From assembly GCA_963575745.1 (NCBI GenBank), contig CAUYUJ010015018.1:102224-166223 (forward strand): a stretch of DNA of 64,000 nucleotides, in the 5' to 3' direction. A program made the translations under genes and the position numbers. The notes under the pieces were generated by a model. That model did not search any database. It saw only the letters and a program-made list of their open reading frames with translations, and was not told the DNA's origin. Source of the stretch: Prorocentrum cordatum (lineage: Eukaryota; Sar; Dinophyceae; Prorocentrales; Prorocentraceae). Position 1 is the first letter of the stretch. Every line of letters starts with the position of its first letter. Shown here one piece after another: positions 33,830 to 44,639 of this stretch.

Positions 33830-34605
33830 GCACAGCTAAGGTGCGGTGCACTGGAAAGCACCGCAACGGAAAGGCAACAGAAGTCAGCGCAGCGCAGCGC
33901 ATTGCAATGCAGCCCCCTGGGAAGCAACGCAAACAACATGCAATGAGCTCGAAAGTGAAGCAAAAGCAATGCCATCGATTGCAAAGCGAAGCAACGCAAT
34001 TTAGCCCACTAAAATAAAACAGGAAACAGTGCATATGCAATACAATGTAGAAGCAATGCAACGCACACGGCATGCAAAAGCAACACATTGCAGTGCAAAT
34101 GAATACATGTCAGCCAGTGTGCACCTTGTTGCAAAATGTGCGGTGCTGTCTGGGTGGTGCAGTCAATGTGGCGCAACCAATGTGACGCAAAGCAATACCA
34201 TGCAATGCAAAGCCATGCACTGCACCACGAAGCAATGCGAAGCAAGGCAAAGTAATGCAAAGCAAGACGAAGCAATTCAAAATTGAGGCAAAGCAATGCA
34301 GAGCAATGCACAGACATGCAAGCAATGCACAGCAATGCAAAATAATGCGAGGCAATGCGAAGCGATGAAAATTAACTAACGCGACGCGACGCAGCGCAAT
34401 GCCAAGAAATGCAAAGCAATGCAAGACAGGGCAAAGCAATGCAAAGCAATGTGAAGCGCTGCAACGTTGAGCAGCGGCAACGCAATGCGAAGCCATGCAA
34501 CGCAATGCCCAGCAGCGCAGAGAAGTGCAGCTCCAAACAGCGCGATGCACAGAAGTGCGGAGCGATGCAACGCAGTGCAAATCAGCGCAAAGCAAAGCAG
34601 TGCGC
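33830..34605. repeat. Degenerate GCAATGCAAA repeat
   Basis: The decamer-like word GCAATGCAAA and variants (GCAAAGCAATGC, GCGATGCAAC) recur for nearly 800 bases. Frames on either strand read Ala/Met/Gln- or Leu/Cys/His-rich sequence and are not genes. Confidence 0.9.
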
Positions 34606-34765
34606 GACCTCGGCGGCGGCGACGGGCGGCCGCATGCCGCCTGGACCGCCAAGGAAGCTCCGCTGCCGGCGACGTCCACGGGCGGCGACGGGCGGCGACG
34701 GGCCGGCCGGCGTGGCGCTCGGGCTCGGTTGCCGGCGGCGACAGCGGCGGCGACGGGTGGCCGGT
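34606..34765. repeat. GGCGGCGACGGGC-type GC repeat
   Basis: GGCGGCGACGGGCGG and GCCGGCGGCGACAGCGGCGG words recur. Confidence 0.75.
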
Positions 34766-34796
34766 CTAAAACGACGCGAAGATCGCGACAAAATCG

Positions 34797-34926
34797 GATC
34801 GGGATAATTCGAAATCTCTGAGAATCGGCGGGTTTGGAGGATGTATTGGGCGCCGCGGCCGCTCCAGAGCGTTCCGGAACGCTCTGAGAGCGCTCCGGAA
34901 CGCTTTGGAGCGATTTATCCCGATCC
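34797..34926. mobile_element. Nested inverted-repeat element of 130 bp
   Basis: GGATCGGGATAA (34797-34808) and TTATCCCGATCC (34915-34926) are perfect 12 bp inverted ends. Inside lies a perfect 20 bp palindrome AGAGCGTTCCGGAACGCTCT (34866-34885), followed by a near copy, GAGCGCTCCGGAACGCTTTG. No coding frame. It may be a small foldback element. Confidence 0.7.
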
Positions 34927-35320
34927 TAGCCCTGTTTTACAGTCGGCCAGGCAGGGCGGCATTCAGGCTCAGTTACCCTAGAAGGGAGGCAAGAGCCCCT
35001 AGGTGCAAGCAGGTGTTTGGGACAAGTGAGCGCAAGTCAGCGCAGTGCCGTTGGAAGAGCAAAGCAACAAATACGTGGCGCATTGCGTTCAAGCAGTGGC
35101 GAGGCGTCCTGGGTTGCCTGCCTACAGGCCAAACAAACGATGGTCTAAGAACCTTTCTGTGGCCTGCACGAAATGTTTTTGGAACATTCTGGCTGAGACT
35201 GGTCTAAGGACATTGTCTTTGCCATCAAACATTCTCTGTTCTGGGAACATGTCGTGGTAGGCCGATAAAAACGCAGGGACAGTCGGCCCCTGCGCAGTGC
35301 ATAAGCAAGTCAAACGCACT
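34927..35320. other. Unassigned sequence
   Basis: A 100-codon plus-strand frame at 34905-35207 has normal composition but no motif I recognise. Confidence 0.4.
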
Positions 35321-35324
35321 CGGG

Positions 35325-36665
35325 GTGATCGCAATACAACGCAACGCAATCAAGGGCAACGCAATTCAAGGGACAAATATGTTGGCACGCATGCAACCTT
35401 ACGCTACACATGGCACGGCACATACAACGGATGCAACAGACACGTCAAAGACAACACATACAACAGAGACAACCTATACAACATACACAGGCAACATAAC
35501 AGATACAGCATACACAACACCTACAATATCCGCAGCAGACACAGCAGGCACAACCGATAGGACGGAGACAACCCATACAGAAGGCACAGCAAATACAACC
35601 TGTAAGACATACACAGCAGATGCAACCCATACATCATAGATTGTATAAACAATATACATATCGTAAACAATTGATACACCCGATGTCTCAAGTTCAACAA
35701 ATAGTACACATGTAGCTTATACAACGTGCACAGCACATACAATATGAACAACATACACAACATACCCAACATACACAATCAATATATCAGATGCAGTAGA
35801 TGATACATTTGCAAAACCTGCAACACTGAAAACATGTACCTTGTACACAAAATGCAAAACAAACACAACACCGATAACAGCCTTACAATAGTGCACAGGT
35901 ACCTAAAGTACTGTGGATATACATCGGCTATATATACAGTCACCAAAAATACACGCGCGCACAAGCCAGGCAATGCAAAGTACAAATGCAACATAAACAA
36001 ACACGCACACCACATACACCATGTGCACAGAATGCCACACACCTATCATAGACATCACTTACAGCAGGTGCAACAGATATGGCAGATACAACATGCACAA
36101 CCTATATAGCAGACAACACATACTCCTCGCTCATCACAGAGACAAGAAACACATTGCCCACAACAGATGGTACACATGAAACATGTATAACAGATGCATC
36201 AAACTGGAAATGTACAACATACACACCATACACAGCCGATACAACAGATCAAACACATCACATATACGCATCGAATACACAACATTCAACCTACAGAGCC
36301 AACATAACGCATACATCACAGTCAACACACCCAACTGATACAACGGACACACCAGATACAGTAGAGCCACATACACTATCGGCAACAAAGACAACAGATG
36401 CACTTGGGACCACATGAACAGCACGTACAATACATACAACTCTTACAAGAATTACAGCACAAGCATCATATACTGCAGGTAGAACACATGCACCAGATAC
36501 ACTTAGACACAACCGTTACACACAATGTACAAATATAGAGCTCATTTGCAACAGAGCCAGTTGATATAGCAGACACAACAGCGACAACCTTTACGACATA
36601 TACATCACCCACAGCAGATACAACAAGCACAACATATACAACATACACAGTAGGGACAACATATG
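35325..36665. repeat. Degenerate ACATACAACA repeat
   Basis: Words CATACAAC, ACAGATACAAC, ACACAGCAG and ACACATAC fill 1.3 kb without fixed phase. Plus-strand frames are Thr/Asp-rich and minus-strand frames Cys/Val/Leu-rich, driven by the repeat. Confidence 0.9.
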
Positions 36666-36669
36666 TATT

Positions 36670-37200
36670 GTATGATTGTTTTGGGTGTCCGATGGTTTCC
36701 TTTGTATCGTATGTTTTCCTCTGGTGCCAGATGGCTTCCCTTCGGTATCCGATGATTGGTCGAGTGGTTCTGCCGTCTCCCCCGTTCCAGCGGCGTCGCC
36801 TCGAAGCGGCCCAAAGTCAACACGGTCATTCAAGGCTAGCACGCGATCATCCTTAGTTTTCCAATGGTTTTTGTCAAATTCCTTTAGGTTCCGTAAGCTT
36901 CCTATGGTGTTCCTCCGATTGCCTATGGTATTCTTGGCGCTTCCTAAGGTTTACCGACGTATCCTATGGCTTCCATCGTTTCGGTTTCCTCTGGTGTTCC
37001 TTCGGCTCCCGATGACATTGCTTAGGTTTGTCCTATGGCTGTTATTTGTGTTTACGGTTTCCCGTGATCGGTTTCTTCCGGATTCTCATGGTTTTCTTGA
37101 AGTGTGTTTTGATTTTCCATGGTCTTCTTTGAATTTCCTATGTTTTTCAGTGTGTTGCTTGCCGGGTCCCTTGGGTTTTCTATGGTTTTTTTCTAGTCGC
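36670..37200. repeat. Degenerate TTTCCTATGGTTTTC repeat
   Basis: TTCCTATGGT, TTCCTTCGG and TTCCTCTGGTG words recur at 20-40 base spacing. Confidence 0.75.
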
Positions 37201-37219
37201 GTGTGTTGTTTGTCAAGTG

Positions 37220-37560
37220 TTTTGTGGCTGTCTGCGATTCACCGGGCGCCAGACCAATGGAAGTTACGGGCCGAATAGAGGCGTCACAAGCTTCACCGAG
37301 CGCCAGACCAATACAGGTTTCAGGCCGAATAGAGGTGTCACGAGCTTCACAAGACTGCAGGGCAAAGGAGGCGCCAGGCCGAGTAGAGGCGTCACGAGCT
37401 TCGCCAGGCGTCAGGGCAATAGCGGCTTCAGGCCGAATAGAGGCGTTCCGAGCGTCACCAGGCGTCAAGGCAACAGAGGATCAGGCCGAACAGAGAGCGT
37501 CAGGAGCTTCACCAGGCGCCGGGATAATAGAGGCTCCAGGCCAAATGGAGGCTCCAGGCC
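37220..37560 (+). repeat. 54 bp tandem array encoding an 18-residue period
   Basis: Units start at GGCCGAATAGAGGCGTCAC-like words near 37270, 37323, 37377, 37431 and 37484, a period of 53-54 bases. One plus-strand frame reads PNRGVTSFTRRQGNSGFR repeatedly without a stop, from about 37217 to 37933. A second frame is also open. Whether it is translated cannot be told. Confidence 0.85.
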
Positions 37561-37715
37561 ACGAGCGATTTCAGGCAGTGCAGTGGCGTCAGGAGCGCCA
37601 CCGGGCGTCGGGCCAATTGAGGCGTCGCCGCAGATTGTTCGACAGATGGAGCCTCGCAGTATCGTGCTCGTCCTCAGGAATTCCAGGGACCCGCCATGCC
37701 ACTCCCGTGTGTATT

Positions 37716-37742
<27 letters not shown>
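37716..37742. repeat. TA microsatellite
   Basis: Uninterrupted TA units. Confidence 0.95.
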
Positions 37743-37747
<5 letters not shown>

Positions 37748-37749
37748 CG

Positions 37750-37905
37750 CACGATGCATCCCGCAGTTGTGGATAAGAGTGATATGGTGGCGGGGTCGTC
37801 TGCAGTTTGCGAGCCTCGAAAGAAGCCCGCCGCAGGTGACGAATTTCGTCAAAGCAATGTGGTTGGGTCGCGGGTGGGTCGCGGGCGGGTCGGGTGGCGG
37901 GCGAG
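37750..37905 (-). repeat. ACCCGCG / TTATCCGCAATTGC dispersed repeat, reverse orientation
   Basis: Reverse reading gives CTCTTATCCACAACTGCGGG, matching 28.44 and 50.49 kb. GGGTCGCGGGTGGGTCGCGG at 37865-37884 is the G-strand of the CGCGACCCACC repeat. Confidence 0.7.
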
Positions 37906-37969
37906 GACGACAACAACAACACCAGTAATTTGAAGTTTGGTCGTTCCTATCTGCTCGCGTGCCATTCAA

Positions 37970-38520
37970 CATGTATGTGGAGCCGCGAGGTCTCGCGTGC
38001 CTGCCACCTTCGTTGCACCTCCCAGGGAGCCGCGAGGTCTCGCATGACTACCGCCTCCGCCGTGCCTCCCAGGAGCCCACAAATGTGGCGACAGATGCGC
38101 AGTTTTCTGCCCCCGAAAGAGCTCACAGGATTCAGGAGGAGGAGGCGGAGGAGGAGCAGGAGGAGGAGGAGGGGGAAGTAGATGGTTGGAGACCACGTGC
38201 TCTATCCATGTCCCAACACAGGAGGGGTGGGAGAAAAAGCAGGATGCAGGAGGTAGGAGGCGAGGAGGAGGAGGAGGAGGAGGAGCAGGAGGAAGAGGAA
38301 GAGGATGAGGACAGTTGCGCAGTTGGCAGCCCCCCAGGGAGCCGCGAGGTCTCGCGTGCCTACCGCCTCCGCTACTCCTCCCTGGAGCCCACGAAAGTGG
38401 CAACATGTGCGCAGCTGGCAGCCTCCCAGGGAGCCGCGACGTTTCGCGTGACTACCGCCTCCGCTGGACCTCCCAGAAGCCAATGAAAGTGGCGATCATG
38501 GCGCAGGTCGCAAGACCCCG
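37970..38520 (+). repeat. Block repeat alternating with GGA tracts
   Basis: GGGAGCCGCGAGGTCTCGC followed by GTGCCTACCGCCTCCGC and CTCCCAGGAGCCCAC-type words occurs four or five times (near 37980, 38020, 38338, 38430), separated by GGAGGA-rich DNA (38128-38175, 38258-38310). Confidence 0.85.
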
Positions 38521-38877
38521 ATAGGAAGGGTACGAGGAAGGGAGGCAAGAAAGCAGGAGGCAGGAGGAGGAGGAGGATGCAGACCTCACTGCTGCATTCA
38601 AAACGAGAACTCGTCACACGGGAGGGTTGGGAATAAAAGCAGCAAAATGCCCATCGACTTCTGGAGAGGGCCCCAGCCATTGTGTCTAGGCCCACGGTAG
38701 ACTGAGCTCCAGTCGCCGCCGTAGCATCCTGGCCAGAAAGTCTTTTGGCCAGTGTGTCGGCCGAGGGCCCAGGGTCCCAGTGTCATTGCACGCGTGCCGA
38801 GAGCGCTGGCCTGACTGTGTTATCCCGGCCGTCGGTCGGGGCTCGCGCGGCAGTATCCATGAGTGATTGAATTACAG
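38521..38877. other. Unassigned sequence
   Basis: No recognisable feature. Confidence 0.4.
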
Positions 38878-39034
38878 TTAAGTCGGGCGTGTCCCCCTAC
38901 AGGAGGAATATTCAAAAATAGTCGAAGCATAGTCTGGAGACGATCTCTGATTATTGTTGACAATGTTTGAGTATTGCTTGACTGTTTTTATTTATCTTCC
39001 AAAATCCGCCTGTAGGAGGACATGCCCGACCTAA
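38878..39034. mobile_element. TIR-1 element, complete, about 157 bp
   Basis: Left end TTAAGTCGGGCGTGTCCCCC then TACAGGAGGA; the right end is its reverse complement with few changes (TCCGCCTGTAGGAGGACATG then CCCGACCTAAG). The AT-rich centre has no coding frame. Related ends occur at 61708, 62191/62460 and 63064. Fits a MITE. Confidence 0.8.
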
Positions 39035-39940
39035 GATTCCATGTGCGACACGTGCGCTAAGATCGTCGAGCGACCCGAAGGCAACGCCGCTGTCAACGTG
39101 GTTCCTCGGCCCAAGATATTGTACTCCATGGATGTTGCTCTACATAACTCCGCAAGGTGTCAGGGCACGGAACTATGACCGCGCGCTACATCGGCAACGA
39201 GTTCCCCCGCGGTTGGATAATTGTGTTGATCATGAGTGCTACGTTGCTTTGGTTTGCTAGTGGTTTCTATGAACACCTCTGGGGGTTCGAAGTGCGGCGC
39301 CCTCACCTTGCCGGACACGGCCACTTGAAGGTCTAGTCTGAGTGCGAGTAACGTTTCTGCAGGATCGTATCAGGAAGGGGGTGACATTTCGCGGTCTTCT
39401 CTACTTGCAGGTCGAATTCGTGCTTCAGAACCGTCCACACTTGCTGGTTCAACTATTAGCGGCTTCACTTCCAGCGAAACGACAATTTTCTCTTTTCGGG
39501 GGCAGTGTTGGTTGCCAGGAAGTGGCGGCACCGAAGAGTTTCCGAATCCAAGACGCTTCTCGTCCACCGCCCGCAACTTCCTTTGTAGTTTGAGAGGGAG
39601 CCGAAGGCAGCCCAGTAATGCTCGAAGAACGGAGCATAAAGAGAGTGAGATTGCGATTGCCCCGCGGAAGGCTGGAAGCTGTCGTCAGGGAACGGCCCCA
39701 AACAGCACCAGGACAGCCCTGAGACAGGCCAGAACAAACCAAGAGCATCAGGAGGCCAACAGCGGACCACGCACCACGAACATGTTCCAGTTCAAAACCA
39801 TACCAGAATCCTCATGCGCACCTCCTAGGACCATCTTGGGACTATACGGAAGGCCTTTCGGGTTGTCTGTGTGGTTCCAGGAGCAGCTTGAACCACATCG
39901 GAGTCCCCTGGGAACAAAATTGCATCCAGGGACGCACAGT
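39035..39940. other. Unassigned sequence
   Basis: No gene recognised. Paired words GGTTCCAGG and CCTGGGAAC lie 40 bases apart near 39870-39915. Confidence 0.4.
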
Positions 39941-40200
39941 CACACCCTTAGTGGGCCCCAGAAACAGCAGGGCTGTTTTCACCGTTTTCGAATAAGTGTG
40001 TTTGAAAATGGAAACGGGAAAAACACGGCGACCAGAATCGGCAACAAAAACGGCTCCAGGATCGGAACCGGAACTTGAACCAAGAAAAAACGGCGACAGA
40101 ACCAGCAAAGAAACGTCGACGGGACTCAAAAAAACGGCAAAACGGAACCGGTAAAAAAATACGGCCTTGTTGTTTCCAGGGCCCACGCAAGGTCACACCC
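39932..40200. mobile_element. Inverted-repeat element flanked by GTCACACCC
   Basis: GTCACACCC occurs at both edges (39934-39942 and about 40191-40199). Just inside, GTGGGCCC..CAGAAACAGCAGGGC faces the imperfect reverse complement GGCCTTGTTGTTTCCAGGGC..CCAC. The centre is A-rich (AAAAACGGC words). The flanking nine bases look like a target-site duplication. The right edge lies about 130 bases before the sulfotransferase homology. Confidence 0.65.
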
Positions 40201-40329
40201 ATGGACTTGGCGAAGAGCAGTGAACAGCATCAGGTGTTCCAGGGCGTCGGCCTCGGGGGTCCCCCGCGGGACAATCCTGACGTCTCTGAAGGCTGTCGGG
40301 GACTCACACGTCTGTGGCCCGTTGGACCG

Positions 40330-40749
40330 GCGAGTTTCTTTCTAGGTATCGGCCCTGGGAGATCTGGGAGTACCAAAGCGATTGCTGAACTCAAAGAACA
40401 TCCACATGTAGTTGTTGGCGATGCTCAGCTCGGCCATCAGAAATGCTGTTACAATGAGATCTATGTGTTGACCGAGCACGACAGGTTTCTACAGGGACAA
40501 AGCGCATACGTACAATTTTTCCCCCCGGGAACGAGGGGAACCGCAATCAGAAGGACGCATTGGTTCGGAGAGAAAACTCCGCGCTATTCGACGCATCGTT
40601 TGGTACCCTTTCGAGCGTTGGCCATATTCGGGCCTAGGCTCAACTTGTTGCTCACGTGGCGCGAACCTGCCGACATGGTAATTTCGAGATATCTCCAACT
40701 AGCCAGGATAAATGAAGTATCTCAGGACGAAACTTTTGCACTGTGGGCG
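40330..40749 (+). CDS. Sulfotransferase, partial (single exon or fragment)
   Basis: The frame carries the sulfotransferase PAPS-binding signature: FFLGIGPGRSGST (5'-phosphosulfate loop, Gly/Arg/Ser at 40351-40374), GEKTPRY (40567-40587) and the 3'-phosphate motif REPADMVISRY (40660-40692). These lie in the order and spacing of the family. Sulfotransferases move sulfate from PAPS to carbohydrate, protein or small molecules, often in the Golgi; the substrate here is unknown. The frame is open upstream past 40201, where an ATG occurs, but the sequence before 40330 looks less conserved. Downstream it runs into unrelated Pro-rich sequence, so the C-terminal part is missing or lies beyond an intron I could not place. 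It may be an exon of a live gene or a pseudogene fragment. Confidence 0.75.
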
Positions 40750-42828
40750 CCAGCCCCAGGACCCCTCACACCTTGTTCTGGGATCGAGCCCCTGACGAGA
40801 AACAGGGCCACGCGTTTCGCCACTCAGGGGGGCTGTTGGGCCACAGTGCGACATCAAACGAGCATCGTCGACGACGGGAACGCAGGTGCACAGCGGAGGG
40901 TTCAAAAAAACAGCCATTCGACCTGCGCCCGCCCCTGGCCAAAGGGGCCCCCAGCGAGTCCCAGCAAGACAAGAGCGCCAAAGAATCCCCTCCTCCTCCT
41001 TTCCCCGGCGCTGGCGCGGACGACCCCGCCGAAGCCGCCGGGCGCGGCTGCTGAGGCCGTTGCCGCTTCAGCTCGCGCCTTTATGCACGTTGGCGGGTCT
41101 TCGCGGTAGCCAGAGGTGATGTTGCCTCGAGCTCACGCGCCCAGCCCCGCGCGCCGCGCGCAGCGGCGTCCACGGCTGGCCCAGGCGTGGGAGGGCCAAG
41201 CGCGGCAGTGCCATGGTAGCGCGGGCAAGCCACGCGAGGAGCCAACGTTCGCGGCAGCCGTCGCGGCCCAGCGGCGGTTGGCAGGCGGAGGGCCAGGTGG
41301 CCAGCAGCGGTGTGTGCAGGGGCCGAGGACGTCAGCGCTCAGAGTGATGTCCTGGGCGGCGGTGGGCACTGCAGGAGATGAAGGGCCGCGGGCGCCACGC
41401 CTGCCCGCTGAGGAGCAATGGAAGAGCAGAGACTATTGTCGGTGCGCTCGACGATCAGGGCCTCAACGCTTCTTGCATGCCATGTGTTCGGCGGAGACGT
41501 CGGAGAACCCACCGAATCGTGAGATTCAAAACGTGGGCTTTGAAATGAATGACAGGGAGTCCTAGCAATGTGGATTTGATGTTGCGAGTACGCGACGACG
41601 ACGTACCAATAATTGCACACCATCTTCGCAAACGATTCAGGTCGCCGGTTGGTCCAGAGGCAGGCGGATCAGCGCCACCTCATTTCGGAACAAGATTTGC
41701 TTGCGGTTCGGGGCTTGCTCGAAGGGTGTTTATATTATATGACGGTAGCCAGTGTAATATTCATCCAGAATTTCATTGACAAAGGTATTCGAACGGTGTG
41801 CGAATCCGTATTCGGAACAGTTTTTTGTTTCATATGGGGTTGTGCAGACGAATGATGTCAGGAATGTGTGTCGCCAGATGTGCGTAATGTTGTTTCCCCT
41901 TCCGCCGATCGGGCGAAACGGGCGGGGGGCATTTATCGTTGCATGTGATCCAATGTGTTTCTTCTTCGGCGTTCTGCTGGCGAATCCGTTTGAAGCCATA
42001 CGTCTCCAATACCGTTGTTTTGCGAGCGAATCCGGCCAGGCAACTTGCAGCTGGACCCGGCCGAACCCGGCTGGGAATGTAAGAAGAGCAAGTTTAACCC
42101 GAATTTGCTTCCGCGCGGCATTTTATAGCAGGACCCAGCTGGGAGGACCTCAGGCACATGTTTTTCGAAATCGTTATTCGTCGAGGCATTTTGCGGAGGA
42201 ATCGGGCAGTGGAATGAGAAATAAATTACGCATTCGAATTGCGGGCGAGTCAGGCCCGTAATGTTTGATCCAATAATGTATATTAATGCTTGGATTATGG
42301 TGGACGTGTCTTGTTTAATTGCACATGTTGGTAGCAAATGCTTCTTACATCGTTTGCACTGAGAGATTCTGAGTTGTGTTACCCTGCTCCTCTTCATCCT
42401 GCTCCATCGCCCGTATCGCCGTCGCCGCTCTTGTTGGCGCCCTTGTCATCGCCCCCACTGGCGTCGCCGCCGTTGGGTTCGTCGGCCGGCGGGCTAACAG
42501 CTGGCAGTCGAACGGGCTTCCCACACCAGACGTTTCGGAAAAAATTGCTCTCGAACGCCCCGGGGCCGTAACAACAAACATTTTAAAACAAAATCCGTTC
42601 CCAGGAGGACGGGTGGAACCATCCGCTAGAGTGAGCCATTGCGACGGAGGTCAGCGCGACGGGTGGATTTCATGGATGCACGGGGATGGGGGCTGGACGG
42701 GAAGGATTACAATGATAGGGGTTCACCATGACAGGGGGCTACACTGTCAGGGGGCCATCGCAATTGGAGAGGTCGCCGTGACGGAGGAGGGGTTCACCAT
42801 GACAGAGAAAAGGGCTTCCGTGACGTTT
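40750..42828. other. Unassigned sequence
   Basis: No recognisable gene. 40.9-41.4 kb is GC-rich with several spurious frames; 41.5-42.3 kb is AT-richer. Near 42719 and 42789 the phrase GGGGTTCACCATGACAG is repeated 70 bases apart. Confidence 0.4.
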
Positions 42829-43688
42829 GCGTCGATTTGGCTCCTCGTATGTCCAACTACACAGGGGCTAACTATTGCAAACGATCTGCTACAATGCGCT
42901 GTGCGACGACGGCTGGGTGTGGCATGTATGATCGATGGGCCAGATCCGCACGGGCATGATCGGCTGGCAATTGCGACGGAAGGACGCACATTTTCACGAC
43001 ATAACGAAATGATAGCGGCATGGCGGCAAATATTCCAGGAAGCGGGAGGGGAGCGTTCCAGATAGGAATGTCAATCTATCTGGTTGGTTCCCAATTTGGC
43101 ATCTGAGCATACGCGGGGGCTGCACGCGCGCGTACGGAAAGGGGCTGCGTTAGGCTTAGTGCACAGGTGGTGGGGGCTCCTCGGCCTAGCCTTGCAATCC
43201 GCTGTGGCGCACGCGGTCTTACATGACCATGCCGACCTACACCAGGCACCGCTGGAGGCGGGGCCAGGTCTGGCCGACCTCGAGGTCGTGTAACCCTCCT
43301 CGCCCTCCTCCTCCTCCTCCTCCTCCTCCTCCTCCTCCTCCGCCTCCTCCTCCTCCTCCTCCTCCTCCTCCTCCTCCCCATCCTCCTCCTCCTCCTCCTC
43401 CCTCTCCTCCTCCTCTCCTCCTCCTCCTCCCTCCTCCTCCTCCTCCTCCTCCTCCTCCTCCTCCTCCTCCTCCTCCTCCTCCTCCTCCTCCTCCTCCTCC
43501 TCCTCCTCCTCCTCCTCCTCCTCCTCCTCCTCCTCCTCCTCCTCCTCCTCCTCCTCCTCTTTAGCTGCTTAGCCGCCGCGCTATCGCCGCGCTGCTGCCG
43601 CCCTTCGTCTTAGACGATTTTCGGGCGTCGCTGCTCTGTCTCACCCGCCGCCTTCGTCGTCACCTGTTGCTGCCTGGGATGGAAAAAA
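42829..43688 (+). mobile_element. LINE-like retroelement copy A, decayed 3' part
   Basis: 42829-43062 encodes CAVRRRLGVACMIDGPDPHG followed by EMIAAWRQIFQEAGG, the post-RT region also seen in copy C. After an internal deletion, 43084-43293 reads RGLHARVRKGAALGLVHRWW and ends LADLEVV plus stop. A TCC tract (43295-43560) follows, then a GC-rich tail with TTTTCGGG, ending in AAAAAAA (43682-43688). Frameshifts and stops show it is inactive. Confidence 0.85.
43295..43560 (+). repeat. TCC tract in the 3' region of copy A
   Basis: About 265 bases of TCC units with a few CCC or GCC variants. Confidence 0.95.
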
Positions 43689-44618
43689 ATCACGGAATGG
43701 GCAACCCAGATCTGAGACGAGCAATCGCGGGGGAGCATTACTAGAGCGAGCAGAGCGCAGAAACAATGAAGATTACCACGAAGTATGGGAAAGTGGATTG
43801 GGATCATTACTATGCTTGGGCTCGGAAGTCTTTGGCCGATGGGGGGCCCAAAGCATGCAGATTGTACCACAACTTGCTCGTGAGCGCTCCCGGGGCTTGC
43901 ATAGGAGGGCCCGCCGGGGCACGACCTACAGTCTTTTACACCGTTGGTGCGGCCTTCTGGGGATCAGCCTGCAGTCGGCCGTAGCTCGGGCGGTTTTGCG
44001 GGACGTGGCGGACCTGCCAGAATTGCGGTTCGAGCCCGCATCACCACTGGCAGACCTAGAGGTCGTGTGAACCTCCTCCTCCTCCCCCTCCTCCTCCTCC
44101 TCCTCCTCCTCCTCCCCCTCCTCCTCCTCTTCCTCCTCCTCCTCCTCCTCCTCCTCTCCTCCTCCTCTCCTCCTCCTCCTCCTCCTCCTCCTCCTCCTCC
44201 TCCTCCTCCTTTTCCTCCTCCTCCTCCTTCTCCTCTCCTCCTCCTCCTGCTCCTCCTGCTCCTCGTGCTCCTCGTGCTCCTCGTCCTCGTCCTCCTCCTC
44301 CTCTCCTCCTCCTCCTCCTCCTCCTCCTCCTCCTCCTCCTCCTCCTCCTCCTCCTCCTCCTCCTCCTCCTCCTCCTCCTCCTCCTCCTCCTCCTCCTCCT
44401 CCTCCTCCTCCTCCTCCTCCTCCTCCTCCTCCTCCTCCTCCTCCTCCTCCTCCTCCTCCTCCTCCTCCTCCTCCTCCTCCTCCTCCTCCTCCTCCTCCTC
44501 CTTTAACGCTGCTCAGCCGGCGCGCCAGGCCAACGCTGAAAGCGATCGTGCCTTGTTTCACTCCCTTGCGCTGCGCTGCACTGGCGGACTAGCTCTGCGG
44601 AGGGGAGAAGAAAAAATG
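43689..44618 (+). mobile_element. LINE-like retroelement copy B, 5'-truncated
   Basis: Coding homology starts directly at the A-run of copy A and is open from 43690: LRRAIAGEHYLERAERRNNE, YHEVWESGLGSLLCLGSEVF and LLHRWCGLLGISLQSAVARA, ending LADLEVV and stop at 44070. A TCC tract (44071-44503) and a tail TTTAACGCTGCTCAGCCGGC follow, with an A-run at 44611-44616. This stretch has no stop and looks the youngest of the four. Confidence 0.85.
44071..44503 (+). repeat. TCC tract in the 3' region of copy B
   Basis: About 430 bases; the right 200 bases are nearly perfect TCC, the left part has CTC and TCT breaks. Confidence 0.95.
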
Positions 44619-44639
44619 TAAATACACCCATCTCGCTTG

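Noticed and set aside
43223-44621. Poly-Pro, poly-Ser and poly-Gly frames over TCC tracts
   Set aside because: The tract lies after the stop of a retroelement ORF, so it is untranslated 3' sequence.
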